A DNA stretch of 64,000 bases from an uncultured Cellulomonas sp. (lineage in GTDB: Bacteria > Actinomycetota > Actinomycetes > Actinomycetales > Cellulomonadaceae), in assembly GCF_947494015.1 (NCBI RefSeq), contig NZ_CANLTL010000003.1, forward strand, positions 124,001-188,000. The letters are read 5' to 3'. The notes below the pieces were generated by a model. That model had not been told where the DNA came from, did no database searches, and saw only the letters and a program-made list of their open reading frames with translations. A program made the translations under genes and the position numbers. Position 1 is the stretch's first letter, and each line of letters begins with the position of its first letter. This document shows positions 51,699 through 60,872 of the stretch, in pieces.

Positions 51699-52550
51699 CT
51701 ACTCGAGGAACGAGTGGCCGGCGTCCGGGAACGCCCCCGACCGGACCTCGGCCGCGTAGGCGCGGGCGGCGTCGCCCAGCGCCCGGCCCACCTCGCCGAA
51801 CTGCTTGGCGAACCGGGGCGACCAGTCGCCCATCCCGGCCATGTCCAGCCACACCAGGACCTGCCCGTCGCACTCCGCGCCGGCACCGATGCCGATCGTG
51901 GGGATGCGCAGCACCTCGGTGACCCGCGCGGCGAGCGGCGCCGGCACCATCTCCAGCACGACGGCGACCGCGCCCGCGTCCTGCAGCGCGACGGCGTCGG
52001 CGCTCAGCCGCTCGGCGGCCTCGTCCCCGCGGCCCTGCACCCGCTTGCCCCCCAGCAGGTTCTCCGACTGCGGGGTGAACCCGAGGTGCCCGACGACGGG
52101 GATCCCGGCGTCGGTGAGCATCCGCACCTGGGCGGCCACGCGGGCGCCGCCCTCGAACTTCACCGCGTGCGCGCCACCCTCCTTGAGCATCCGCACGGCG
52201 GTCGCGAAGGCCTGCTCCGCGGAGGCCTCGTAGGAGCCGAACGGCAGGTCGGCGACCACCAGCGCCCGGTGGGCGGCCGCGCTGACCGCCCGGACGGCGG
52301 TGACGAGCTCGTCCACGGTGACCGGGATGGTCGTGCTCTGCCCGTGCATGGTGTTGCCGATGGAGTCCCCGACGAGGAGCAGGTCGATGCCGGCCTCGTC
52401 GAAGATGCGCGCGGTCGGGTAGTCGTACGCGGTGAGCATGGTCAGCCGCTCGCCGCGCTGCTTCGCCTCGCGCAGGTGGTGCACGCGCACGCGCCGCGGC
52501 TTGGCCGGGGTGGGCTGCGCACCGGGTGAGGTGCTGGGGGGGACGGTCAT
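51699..52550 (-). CDS. panB: 3-methyl-2-oxobutanoate hydroxymethyltransferase
   Basis: The 283-residue enzyme makes ketopantoate from ketoisovalerate and methylene-tetrahydrofolate, in pantothenate and CoA synthesis. The TIM-barrel family blocks are [69 protein letters not shown] and [16 protein letters not shown]. The ATG overlaps the nadE stop (ATGA), coupling CoA and NAD cofactor synthesis. Confidence 0.95.
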   Translation of the reverse strand: MTVPPSTSPGAQPTPAKPRRVRVHHLREAKQRGERLTMLTAYDYPTARIFDEAGIDLLLVGDSIGNTMHGQSTTIPVTVDELVTAVRAVSAAAHRALVVADLPFGSYEASAEQAFATAVRMLKEGGAHAVKFEGGARVAAQVRMLTDAGIPVVGHLGFTPQSENLLGGKRVQGRGDEAAERLSADAVALQDAGAVAVVLEMVPAPLAARVTEVLRIPTIGIGAGAECDGQVLVWLDMAGMGDWSPRFAKQFGEVGRALGDAARAYAAEVRSGAFPDAGHSFLE

Positions 52551-54262
52551 GACGAGGTCCTGTCGTCGGCGGGGACGGGTTCACGCCAGCGGCTGGTGAT
52601 CGGCAGGCGCCGGTCGCGGCCGAAGGCGAGGGCGGTGACCTTGGGGCCCAACGGGTACTGCCGGCGCTTCCACTCAGCACGGTCCACGAGCGCCAGGACG
52701 GCGTCGACCACGTCGGCGTCGAAGCCGCGCGCGAGCAGCTCGCCGCGGCCCTCGGCATGCTCGACGTAGGCGTCCAGGACCTCGTCGAGCAGCGCGTACG
52801 GCGGCAGCGAGTCCTGGTCGACCTGGCCCGGGCGCAGCTCCGCGGACGGCGGCTTGGTGATCGAGCTCTCCGGGATGGGCGGCAGCTGCCCGGCGTCGAC
52901 CGCGTGGTTGTTGCGCCACCGCGCCAGCGCCCACACCCGCGACTTGTCGACGTCCTTCAGTGGTGCGTAGCCGCCCACCGCGTCCCCGTAGATGGTCGAG
53001 TAGCCGACTGCGAGCTCGGTCTTGTTGCCGGTGGCGAGCACCAGGTGCCCCTCGGAGTTGGACAACGCCATCACGACGACCCCGCGCACCCGGGCCTGGA
53101 GGTTCTCGGCGGCCAGGCCCTCGAGGGCCATCTCGGCCTGGAAGGCCTCGACCATCGGGGCGATGGGCTGGACCCGGTAGTCGGCGCCGATCCGCCGCGC
53201 GAGTTCGGCGGCGTCGTCGCGGGAGTGGTCCGAGGAGTACTGCGACGGCATCGAGACGCCGACCACCCGGTCGCCGCCGAGCGCGTCCGCGGCGATCGCG
53301 GCGACCAGCGCGGAGTCGATCCCGCCGGACAGCCCGAACACCACCGACCGGAAGCCGTTCTTGCGGACGTACCCCGCCAGTCCCGTCTCCAGGGCCCGGT
53401 AGATCTCCTCGTCGGGGTCGAGGGCCGGCGCGATCCGCCGGGGGAGCGGCTCGCGGCCCGGACCCGACGGCGCGTCGGTGGCGGCGCCCGCCGAGGGCAG
53501 GTCCCACAGCAGCAGGTCCTCGACGAACTGCGGGGACCGTGCGACCAGCTGGCCGTCCGCGTCGAGCACGAACGACCCCCCGTCGAAGACCAGGTCGTCC
53601 TGACCGCCGACCATGTTGACGTAGGCGACCGGTGCACGGACCTCGCGTGCCCGCCGGGCGGCCAGGTCCCCGCGCACGTGGCCCTTGCCCTCCTCGAACG
53701 GTGACCCGTTGACGACCAGCAGCAGCTCGACCTCGGCCCCGTCCATCTGCGCGACCGGGCCGCCGTCCTGCCAGATGTCCTCGCAGATGACGATCCCGAC
53801 CCGCCGGCCGGCGACGTCGACCACGCACTCCTGGGTGCCGGGGGCGAAGATCCGGAACTCGTCGAAGACGCCGTAGTTGGGCAGGTGGTGCTTGTCGTAC
53901 CGGGACTGCACGCGGCCCTCGCGCAGCACGACGGCCTGGTTCGTCGGACGCGCGGGGGCGCCGTCGTGCTCGCGGAGCGTGCGCTCGCCGACCGTGCCGA
54001 CGACCACGGTCAGGCCGCCCATGCCCTCGGCGGCCAGCTGCGCCGCGGTCGCCGCCAGCGCGCGCTCGGCGCCGCGGCGGAACGAGGCGCGCAGGGCGAG
54101 GTCCTCGATCGGGTAGCCGGTCAGGCACATCTCGGGGAAGGCGACGAGGTCGGCGCCGGCGTCCGCGGCCCGCCGGGCCCACGCCAGCACCGCTGCGCTG
54201 TTGCCCTCGAGGTCACCGACGCACGTGTCGATCTGGGCCAGCGCGATGCGGAGGTCTGCCAT
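52547..54262 (-). CDS. nadE: Glutamine-dependent NAD+ synthetase
   Basis: The 571-residue enzyme amidates nicotinate adenine dinucleotide to NAD. The N-terminal nitrilase-type glutaminase has its Glu-Lys-Cys triad in [20 protein letters not shown] and VICEDIWQ. The C-terminal synthetase has the ATP loop [16 protein letters not shown] and the end motif [14 protein letters not shown]. The length is that of the shorter actinobacterial form, less than the form seen in Mycobacterium. The 95-bp gap before glnA2 holds both divergent promoters. Confidence 0.95.
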   Translation of the reverse strand: MADLRIALAQIDTCVGDLEGNSAAVLAWARRAADAGADLVAFPEMCLTGYPIEDLALRASFRRGAERALAATAAQLAAEGMGGLTVVVGTVGERTLREHDGAPARPTNQAVVLREGRVQSRYDKHHLPNYGVFDEFRIFAPGTQECVVDVAGRRVGIVICEDIWQDGGPVAQMDGAEVELLLVVNGSPFEEGKGHVRGDLAARRAREVRAPVAYVNMVGGQDDLVFDGGSFVLDADGQLVARSPQFVEDLLLWDLPSAGAATDAPSGPGREPLPRRIAPALDPDEEIYRALETGLAGYVRKNGFRSVVFGLSGGIDSALVAAIAADALGGDRVVGVSMPSQYSSDHSRDDAAELARRIGADYRVQPIAPMVEAFQAEMALEGLAAENLQARVRGVVVMALSNSEGHLVLATGNKTELAVGYSTIYGDAVGGYAPLKDVDKSRVWALARWRNNHAVDAGQLPPIPESSITKPPSAELRPGQVDQDSLPPYALLDEVLDAYVEHAEGRGELLARGFDADVVDAVLALVDRAEWKRRQYPLGPKVTALAFGRDRRLPITSRWREPVPADDRTSS

Positions 54263-54357
54263 GCGCCGACCCTATTGCGACCGGTGCCCGCCCCGCCCGG
54301 CGCGCCCGGCGCCGGACGCCTCACCGGGCCGGGGCAGGCATCCGGCAGGATGGGGTC

Positions 54358-55695
54358 ATGGACAGGCAGCAGGAGTTCGTTCTCCGCACGGTCGAGGAGC
54401 GGGACATCCGCTTCATCCGTCTCTGGTTCACCGACGTGCTGGGCTTCCTCAAGTCGGTCGCGATCGCGCCGGCCGAGCTCGAGGCCGCGTTCGGTGAGGG
54501 CATCGGCTTCGACGGCAGCTCGATCGAGGGCCTGACCCGGGTCTACGAGGCGGACATGATCGCCAAGCCGGACCCGACGACGTTCCAGGTGCTGCCGTGG
54601 CGCGGGGAGCGGCACGGCACCGCGCGCATGTTCTGCGACATCCTCACGCCCGACGGGCAGCCGTCCCTGGCGGACTCCCGCAACGTGCTCAAGCGGGCGC
54701 TGTCGCGGGCGAGCGACCAGGGGTTCACCTTCTACACGCACCCCGAGGTCGAGTTCTACCTGTTCGACGCCCCGGCCGACCCGGCGCTGCCGCTCGTCCC
54801 GGTCGACCAGGCCGGGTACTTCGACCACGTGGCGCGGGGCACCGCGCACGACTTCCGGCGCGCGGCGATCACGATGCTGGAGTCCATGGGCATCTCGGTG
54901 GAGTTCTCCCACCACGAGGCCGGCCCGGGCCAGAACGAGATCGACCTGCGGTACGCCGACGCGCTGACCACCGCGGACAACATCATGACGTTCCGCACCG
55001 TGGTCAAGGAGGTCGCCCTCGAGCAGGGCGTGTACGCCTCCTTCATGCCCAAGCCGATGGCCGACAACCCCGGCTCCGGCATGCACACGCACCTGTCGCT
55101 GTTCGAGGGGGACCGCAACGCGTTCCACGAGCCGGGTGCGCAGTTCGAGCTGTCGACGACGGCCCGCAGCTTCATCGCGGGACTGCTGCGGCACGCGCCG
55201 GAGATCACCGCGGTGACCAACCAGTTCGTGAACTCCTACAAGCGGCTGTGGGGCGGTGCCGAGGCGCCGAGCTTCGTCTGCTGGGGCCACAACAACCGCT
55301 CGGCGCTGGTCCGGGTGCCGATGTACAAGCCCGGCAAGGGCAACTCCAGCCGGGTCGAGTACCGCGCGCTGGACGCCGCCGCGAACCCGTACCTGGCGTT
55401 CGCGGTGCTGCTGGCGGCCGGCCTGAAGGGCGTCGAGCAGGGCTACGAGCTGCCCGAGGGCGCCGAGGACGACGTCTGGGAGCTGACCGACGCCGAGCGG
55501 CGTGCGCTGGGGATCGCGCCGCTGCCGCAGTCCCTGAACCAGGCCATCGAGGTCATGGAGAAGTCCGAGCTCGTCGCCGAGACGCTCGGCGAGCACGTGT
55601 TCGACTTCGTGCTGCGCAACAAGCGGCGCGAGTGGGACGAGTACCGCGGGCAGGTCACGCCGTTCGAGCTGCGGCGGTTCCTGCCGCTGCTGTGA
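54358..55695 (+). CDS. glnA2: Glutamine synthetase, GlnA2 type
   Basis: The 445-residue enzyme joins ammonia and glutamate. The beta-grasp start contains RFIRLWFTDVLGFLKSVAI, then GFDGSSIEG, THPEVEFYLF, GPGQNEIDLRY, PGSGMHTHLS and NNRSALVRVP. The adenylylation loop found in GlnA1 (Tyr in a NLYDLPPEE-like stretch) is absent: the region reads YELPEGAEDDVWELTDAERR and then LPQSLNQAIEVM, so regulation by adenylylation looks unlikely. glnE lies directly downstream, as in Mycobacterium. Confidence 0.93.
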   Translation: MDRQQEFVLRTVEERDIRFIRLWFTDVLGFLKSVAIAPAELEAAFGEGIGFDGSSIEGLTRVYEADMIAKPDPTTFQVLPWRGERHGTARMFCDILTPDGQPSLADSRNVLKRALSRASDQGFTFYTHPEVEFYLFDAPADPALPLVPVDQAGYFDHVARGTAHDFRRAAITMLESMGISVEFSHHEAGPGQNEIDLRYADALTTADNIMTFRTVVKEVALEQGVYASFMPKPMADNPGSGMHTHLSLFEGDRNAFHEPGAQFELSTTARSFIAGLLRHAPEITAVTNQFVNSYKRLWGGAEAPSFVCWGHNNRSALVRVPMYKPGKGNSSRVEYRALDAAANPYLAFAVLLAAGLKGVEQGYELPEGAEDDVWELTDAERRALGIAPLPQSLNQAIEVMEKSELVAETLGEHVFDFVLRNKRREWDEYRGQVTPFELRRFLPLL

Positions 55696-55814
55696 GCGCG
55701 GGTGCTGGGACGGGGGCGCGGTGACCATGGCTGCTGCGGGACGGGCGCGGTGCCGGCCGCAGCCGGGGGCGGGTGGACGGCCGGTCACCGGTCGAGCGGA
55801 GGGAGCGTGAGGGC

Positions 55815-58800
55815 GTGACGGTCTCGGGAGCACGCAGCATGTCCCTCGGCGGGCGGCTGATGCGGCTGGGGTTCTCCGACGCGGCGCGGGCCGAGCGCAT
55901 GCTCGGTGAGGACGCCCTGGTCGCCGTCGCGGGCCGCCCCGTGGCGAGCGCCGCCGGGCCGGACGACGCCGGCTGGGGCCCGGGAGCCGTGCCCGACGAC
56001 CTGCTCGTCGCGCTCGGCGCGGTGGCCGACCCCGACGGGGCGCTGCTCGCGCTGGCCCGGTTGGCCGGGGCTGTCGACGGCGACCCGGACCTGTCCTCGC
56101 AGCTGCGCGCGATGCTCGAGCCCGGTCCGGCGCGGGACCGGTTGCTCGCCGTGCTCGGCGCCTCGGTGGCCCTGGGCGACTACGTCGTCGCCCACCCCGA
56201 GGAGATCGCGGTGCTCGCCGACCCCACCCCGGGCACCGGAGTCCCGGTGGTCGCGGTGCGGGGCGAGCTGCTGGCCGCGGTGGGCGCGGACCCGGACGCC
56301 GGAACGCCCGCCGCGACCCTGACCGGGACCGGCGGGGTCGATGCGATGCGCCGCGCCTACCGCCGCCGCCTGCTGCGGATCGCCGCCACGGACCTCGTCG
56401 CGCCGGACCCGCTCAGCCGGCTGCCCGGGGTCGCGGCGGCGCTCGCGGACCTCGCCGGTGCCGCGCTCGAGGCGTCCCTGGCCCTGGCGCGCGGCGCCCT
56501 GCCGGACCACGGGGCCGGCGTCCGGCTCGCCGTGCTGGCCATGGGCAAGTGCGGGGCGCGCGAGCTCAACTACGTCAGCGACGTCGACGTCGTCTACGTC
56601 GCGGAGCCGGTTGACGGGTACGACGAGGCCTACGCGCTGTCGGTCGGGGCGAAGCTGGCCTCGGCGCTGGCCAGAGCGTGCTCGCACCCGTCCACCGAGC
56701 CGGCGCTGTGGCCGGTGGACGCCGCCTTGCGGCCGGAGGGCAAGAACGGCCCGCTGGTGCGGACCCTGGCCAGCCACCGCGCCTACTACGAGCGGTGGGC
56801 CAAGACCTGGGAGTTCCAGGCGCTGCTCAAGGCGCGCCCGGTCGCCGGCGACCGCGCGCTCGGTGAGGCGTACGTGGCCGCGGTCAGCCCGCTGGTGTGG
56901 TCCGCGGTGAGCCGGGAGAACTTCGTCGAGGACTCCCAGGCCATGCGTCGCCGGGTCGAGGACCACGTGCCGGCCACCGAGGCCGACCGCCAGCTCAAGC
57001 TCGGCGTCGGCGGGCTGCGGGACGTGGAGTTCACCGTGCAGCTGCTCCAGCTCGTGCACGGCCGTGCGGACGAGTCCATCCGCAGCCGCAACACCCTCAC
57101 CGCCCTCGCCGCGCTGGCCGAGGGCGGGTACGTGGGGCGCGAGCACGCGGCGCAGCTCGCGGTCTGCTACCGGCTGCTGCGCGCGCTCGAGCACCGGATC
57201 CAGCTCGTGCGGATGCAGCGCACCCATCTCATGCCCACCGCCGAGGGCGACCTGCGCCGGCTGGCCCGCGCGGTCGGCATGCGCGCCGAGGGCGCCCAGG
57301 GGCTGCTCGACCGCTGGCGCGCGGTGCGTCGGGAGGTCCGCGGGCTGCACGAGGAGCTGTTCTACCGCCCGCTGCTGCCCGCGGTGGCGCAGCTGTCGGC
57401 GGAGGACGTGTCCCTGGCCCCGGACGCCGCACGCGCACGCCTGCGCGCGATCGGGTACCGCGACCCGGCCGGCGCGCTGCGGCACATCAGCGCGCTGACC
57501 GAGGGGGTGACCCGGCGGGCGGCCATCCAGCGCCAGCTGCTGCCGGTCATGCTCGGCTGGTTCGCCGACGGCGCCGACGCCGACGCGGGCCTGCTCGCGT
57601 TCCGGCGCCTGTCCGACGAGCTGGGCGGCACGCACTGGTACCTCAAGCTGCTGCGGGACTCCGGGACGGCGGCGCAGCGGTTGGCGCGGGTGCTGTCCAC
57701 GTCGCGGTACGTCGCCGACGCGCTCGCGCGCTCGCCGGAGTCCGTGACATGGCTCGGCGACGACGCCGACCTCGTCCCGCGGGACGTCGACCGGCTCTCC
57801 GCCGAGGCCGACGCCGTGCTGACCCGCGCGCAGCAGCCGGTCCCCGCGGCGACCGCGCTGCGGGCCCTGCGCCGGCGCGAGCTCGCCCGCAGCGCGGCGG
57901 CCGACCTGCTCGGCGTCGTCACGAGCTCGACGGCGGCCCAGAACCTCACCGCCGCCGCGGACGTGCTGCTGTGCGGTGCGCTGCGCATCGCCGAGCACGA
58001 GGCGCGCGCCGAGCACGCGCTGGCGCAGAGCCCGACCCGGATGCTGGTGGTGGCGATGGGCCGCCTCGGCGGCCGGGAGATGAGCTACTCCTCGGACGCC
58101 GACGTGCTGTTCGTGCACGACCCGATGCCGGGCGCCGACCCGCCGGCCGCCCAGGCGTTCGCGCTGACGGTGGCGACCCGGCTGCGCCAGCTGCTCGGCG
58201 ACGTCGGTCCCGAGCCGCCGCTCGCGGTGGACGCCGACCTGCGCCCCGAGGGGCGCAACGGTCCGCTGGTGCGCAGCCTGGACGCCTACGCCGAGTACTA
58301 CGGGCGGTGGTCGTCGCCGTGGGAGAGCCAGGCGCTGCTGCGCGCGCGTCCCGTCGCGGGGGACACGGACCTCGGTGCGCGGTTCGTGACGCTGGTGGAC
58401 CCGCTGCGGTACCCGGCGGACGGGCTCGAGCCGTCCGTCGTCCGGGAGATCCGGCGGATCAAGGCCCGGGTCGAGGGGGAGCGGCTGCCGCGCGGGGTGG
58501 ACCCGACCCGCCACCTCAAGCTGGGCCGCGGCGCGGTGTCCGACGTCGAGTGGACGGTCCAGCTGATGCAGCTGCGGCACGCGGGGTCGGTGCCCGCACT
58601 GCGCACGACGTCGACCCTCGAGGCGCTCGCGGCCGCGGCCGGTGCCGGGCTGCTCACCCACGACGACACCCGCACGCTCGCCGACGCCTGGACGATGGCG
58701 TCGCGCCTGCGCGACGCGCTGGTGCTGTGGAGCGGGCGCGTCGGCGGGGCGCAGGCCGACGTCCTGCCGCACGACCGGCAGGCGCTCAACGGCATCGCGC

Positions 58801-58904
58801 GGGTGCTGGGGTACGACGCCGGGTGCGGCAGCGAGCTCGAGCAGGACTACCTGCGCACCGCCCGCCGCGCGCGCGCCGTCGTCGAGCGCGTCTTCTACGC
58901 CTGA
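55815..58904 (+). CDS. glnE: Bifunctional glutamine synthetase adenylyltransferase/deadenylase
   Basis: The 1029-residue protein modifies glutamine synthetase in response to nitrogen supply. It has two nucleotidyltransferase domains: the first near residue 243 (MGKCGARELNYVSDVDVVYV) and the second near residue 748 (MGRLGGREMSYSSDADVLFV), each with its Asp-x-Asp pair and each followed by the conserved RPEGKNGPLVR or RPEGRNGPLVR block. GVGGLRDVEFTVQLLQL and GRGAVSDVEWTVQLMQL are the paired C-domain motifs. The GTG at 55815 follows GGAGGGAG. The target is presumably a GlnA1 encoded elsewhere. Confidence 0.94.
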   Translation: MTVSGARSMSLGGRLMRLGFSDAARAERMLGEDALVAVAGRPVASAAGPDDAGWGPGAVPDDLLVALGAVADPDGALLALARLAGAVDGDPDLSSQLRAMLEPGPARDRLLAVLGASVALGDYVVAHPEEIAVLADPTPGTGVPVVAVRGELLAAVGADPDAGTPAATLTGTGGVDAMRRAYRRRLLRIAATDLVAPDPLSRLPGVAAALADLAGAALEASLALARGALPDHGAGVRLAVLAMGKCGARELNYVSDVDVVYVAEPVDGYDEAYALSVGAKLASALARACSHPSTEPALWPVDAALRPEGKNGPLVRTLASHRAYYERWAKTWEFQALLKARPVAGDRALGEAYVAAVSPLVWSAVSRENFVEDSQAMRRRVEDHVPATEADRQLKLGVGGLRDVEFTVQLLQLVHGRADESIRSRNTLTALAALAEGGYVGREHAAQLAVCYRLLRALEHRIQLVRMQRTHLMPTAEGDLRRLARAVGMRAEGAQGLLDRWRAVRREVRGLHEELFYRPLLPAVAQLSAEDVSLAPDAARARLRAIGYRDPAGALRHISALTEGVTRRAAIQRQLLPVMLGWFADGADADAGLLAFRRLSDELGGTHWYLKLLRDSGTAAQRLARVLSTSRYVADALARSPESVTWLGDDADLVPRDVDRLSAEADAVLTRAQQPVPAATALRALRRRELARSAAADLLGVVTSSTAAQNLTAAADVLLCGALRIAEHEARAEHALAQSPTRMLVVAMGRLGGREMSYSSDADVLFVHDPMPGADPPAAQAFALTVATRLRQLLGDVGPEPPLAVDADLRPEGRNGPLVRSLDAYAEYYGRWSSPWESQALLRARPVAGDTDLGARFVTLVDPLRYPADGLEPSVVREIRRIKARVEGERLPRGVDPTRHLKLGRGAVSDVEWTVQLMQLRHAGSVPALRTTSTLEALAAAAGAGLLTHDDTRTLADAWTMASRLRDALVLWSGRVGGAQADVLPHDRQALNGIARVLGYDAGCGSELEQDYLRTARRARAVVERVFYA

Positions 58905-58986
58905 CCGGCGCCCGCCGGGCGACCCCCGGGGGCCCCGCGTAGGGTCGAGCCGTCCCGTTCCGCACACCAGACGAGGAGGCCCGCGG

Positions 58987-59343
58987 ATGCCCGACGAGAG
59001 CGCTGACGTGCAGCACCAGGACCTGCCCATCCCCGACTACGACCACCTGCCGGTCGGTGACCTGGGGCACCGCATCCGGTCGCTGCCGGCGGGCGACCTG
59101 CAGACGCTGCTCGCCTACGAGCGCGCCCACGGCGACCGGCTGCCGGTCGTCCAGCTGCTCCAGGTCCGGCTCGAGGAGGTGCAGGGCGGTGCCGAGCCGT
59201 CCGGTGGCGACCCGAGCGGGATCGCGCCGAGCCTGACGGACACCGCCCAGGGCGGATCGCCCGTGTCGCCCCAGACGCAGGGCCCGCCGATCAACCCGCC
59301 GTCGCAGGGCGTGCCGACCAACCCGGCGCAGCCACGTCGCTGA
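58987..59343 (+). CDS. Actinobacterial hypothetical protein with a YDHLPVGDL helical motif
   Basis: The 118-residue protein begins with a motif repeated in many actinobacterial proteins: PDYDHLPVGDLGHRIRSL, DLQTLLAYERAHGDRL and VVQLLQVRLEEV (residues 16-68). It looks like a compact three-helix unit. The rest is Pro/Gln/Ser-rich and disordered. GAGGAGG precedes the ATG. Function is unknown. Confidence 0.75.
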   Translation: MPDESADVQHQDLPIPDYDHLPVGDLGHRIRSLPAGDLQTLLAYERAHGDRLPVVQLLQVRLEEVQGGAEPSGGDPSGIAPSLTDTAQGGSPVSPQTQGPPINPPSQGVPTNPAQPRR

Positions 59344-59373
59344 CGCCCGGCGGTCGCTGACCGGATCCGGCCT

Positions 59374-59421
59374 GCACCACGACGGGGGCGGGGGCGAAGG
59401 CCCCCGCCCCCGTCGTCGTGC
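59374..59421. terminator. Strong bidirectional terminator
   Basis: A 22-bp stem with one mismatch (GCACCACGACGGGGGCGGGG and beyond, paired to 59400-59421) with a 4-base loop lies between two convergent genes, ending the glnE side and the DUF3072 side. Confidence 0.88.
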
Positions 59422-59439
59422 GGCGGACTCCGCCGGGTG

Positions 59440-59712
59440 CTACTGCCCCCGGCCGGTGCGGGACTGCAGGTCGTCGATCATCTCCGAGGCCTGCGCCTTG
59501 GTCAGGTCCTCGGGGACCTCGACGTCCGCCTCCCGCGCGAGCGTGCTGAGGTAGCTCGTCTGCGGACCGGTCGGCGGCTCGTCGCCGGTGACCCAGTCGG
59601 ACGGGTCCTTCTCGGGGCTGCCGACGCCCTGCGCGGCGGTGGAGGTGTCGTCGGGCGTGGTGCTGTCCGGTGCGGTGTCGTCCGGCGCTGTGCCCTGGTC
59701 GCGGTCGGTCAT
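59440..59712 (-). CDS. DUF3072 family protein
   Basis: The 90-residue acidic protein has a disordered Asp/Thr-rich first half and a DUF3072 domain in the second: DWVTGDEPPTGPQTSYLSTL, AREADVEVPEDLTKAQASEM and IDDLQSR. The domain resembles a small helix-extension-helix (SAP-like) unit, typical of actinobacteria and of unknown role. GAGGAG lies a few bases before the ATG. Confidence 0.85.
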   Translation of the reverse strand: MTDRDQGTAPDDTAPDSTTPDDTSTAAQGVGSPEKDPSDWVTGDEPPTGPQTSYLSTLAREADVEVPEDLTKAQASEMIDDLQSRTGRGQ

Positions 59713-59812
59713 CGTGGTGCTCCTCGTGTGGTGGTGCGGTCCGTGGGGTGCGGGTGGTGGTGGGGTCGTGTGCTCGCCCCGCGTGGCCGGCGGCTGCCCG
59801 TGCGCGTGCAGA

Positions 59813-60616
59813 TCAGCTCTGGTCCTGCGGCTCGGTCATGGAGCCGTGCGCGCCCGGCTGGGCCTTGTGGGGCAGGACGGCGGACAGCACCCCCTGCGCG
59901 CGTGCCTTGACGGACCTGACGGTGACCTTGTCCTTGCCGGCCATCAGCGCCTCGAACCCCTCGCGGGCGACCTTGGCCGGGTCGTCCTTGGGGCCCTGGG
60001 CGACCTTCGTGTCCTCCATGTGGGAGGCCTCGAAGAAGTCGGTGTCGGTCGGGCCGGGCAGCAGGGTGGTGATCGTGACGCCGGTGTCCTCGAGCTCGTG
60101 GCGGACGGCCTCGGCGAAGGACTGCACGAAGGCCTTCGACGCGGCGTACGTCGCGTAGTACGGCCCCGGCATGAGGCTGGCCACCGACGACGTCACCAGC
60201 ACCCGGCCCGCGCCGCGGGCCACCATCGCCGGCAGCAGCCGCTTGGCCAGGTGCACCACGGCGACGACGTCGAGCCCGATGACCCGCAGGTCGTCCTCGA
60301 GCGGGGTCTCGATGAAGGGCCCACCGTTGGCGACGCCCGCGTTCAGCGCCAGCGCGTCCAGCGGCCGACCCGCGGCGGTCACCTCGCGCACGAGCTCCTC
60401 GACGCCCTCGGCGGTCGACAGGTCGGCCCGCACGCTGCGCACGGCCGCGTTGCCGTCGGCGACGAGGCCCTCGGCCGCGACCGCGATGCCGGCGTCCTCG
60501 GCGCAGACCACGAGGTCGAAGCCGTTCCGGGCGAAGAGCTGCGCCAGCTCCAGGCCGATCCCGCTCGAGGCTCCGGTGACCAGGGCCAGCGGGCGGATGG
60601 TGCTCGTGTCGTCCAT
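59813..60616 (-). CDS. Short-chain dehydrogenase/reductase
   Basis: The 267-residue enzyme has the classical SDR features: the nucleotide site VTGASSGIGLELAQLFA, the structural ALNAG motif (DALALNAGVANGG), the catalytic Ser in VTSSVASLMPGPYY and the YxxxK pair in YATYAASKAF. A C-terminal extension of about 70 residues (EALMAGKDKVTVRSVKARAQGVL) is typical of the DltE/YqjQ-like SDRs. The substrate is unknown. The ATG at 60616 is preferred; AAGAGAG lies upstream. Confidence 0.88.
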   Translation of the reverse strand: MDDTSTIRPLALVTGASSGIGLELAQLFARNGFDLVVCAEDAGIAVAAEGLVADGNAAVRSVRADLSTAEGVEELVREVTAAGRPLDALALNAGVANGGPFIETPLEDDLRVIGLDVVAVVHLAKRLLPAMVARGAGRVLVTSSVASLMPGPYYATYAASKAFVQSFAEAVRHELEDTGVTITTLLPGPTDTDFFEASHMEDTKVAQGPKDDPAKVAREGFEALMAGKDKVTVRSVKARAQGVLSAVLPHKAQPGAHGSMTEPQDQS

Positions 60617-60872
60617 GGGGAGGGCTCTCTTCACTCGTGCGATCACGCACGTCGCGGGCGCGCGGCGGGTCGGTCCGAGGCTAGGTCGCGCCCGGCCGCT
60701 CGGCATCCGCAGGGCGGCCCGCCACGGACGGACCCCGGCAGCCGCCGTCGGCCGGGGCCGCGCGCACGCAGGTCCACCCGGACGCGTGTCGGCACACCCG
60801 TCGCGGTGACGCGTCCGTGCTCCATAGTGGGCACGGGCGAGGGGGTCGACGCCCACGACCACGAGGACGGCT

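Noticed and set aside
55785-59030. A 1081-codon minus-strand open frame
   Set aside because: It mirrors glnE, whose two nucleotidyltransferase domains are unmistakable.
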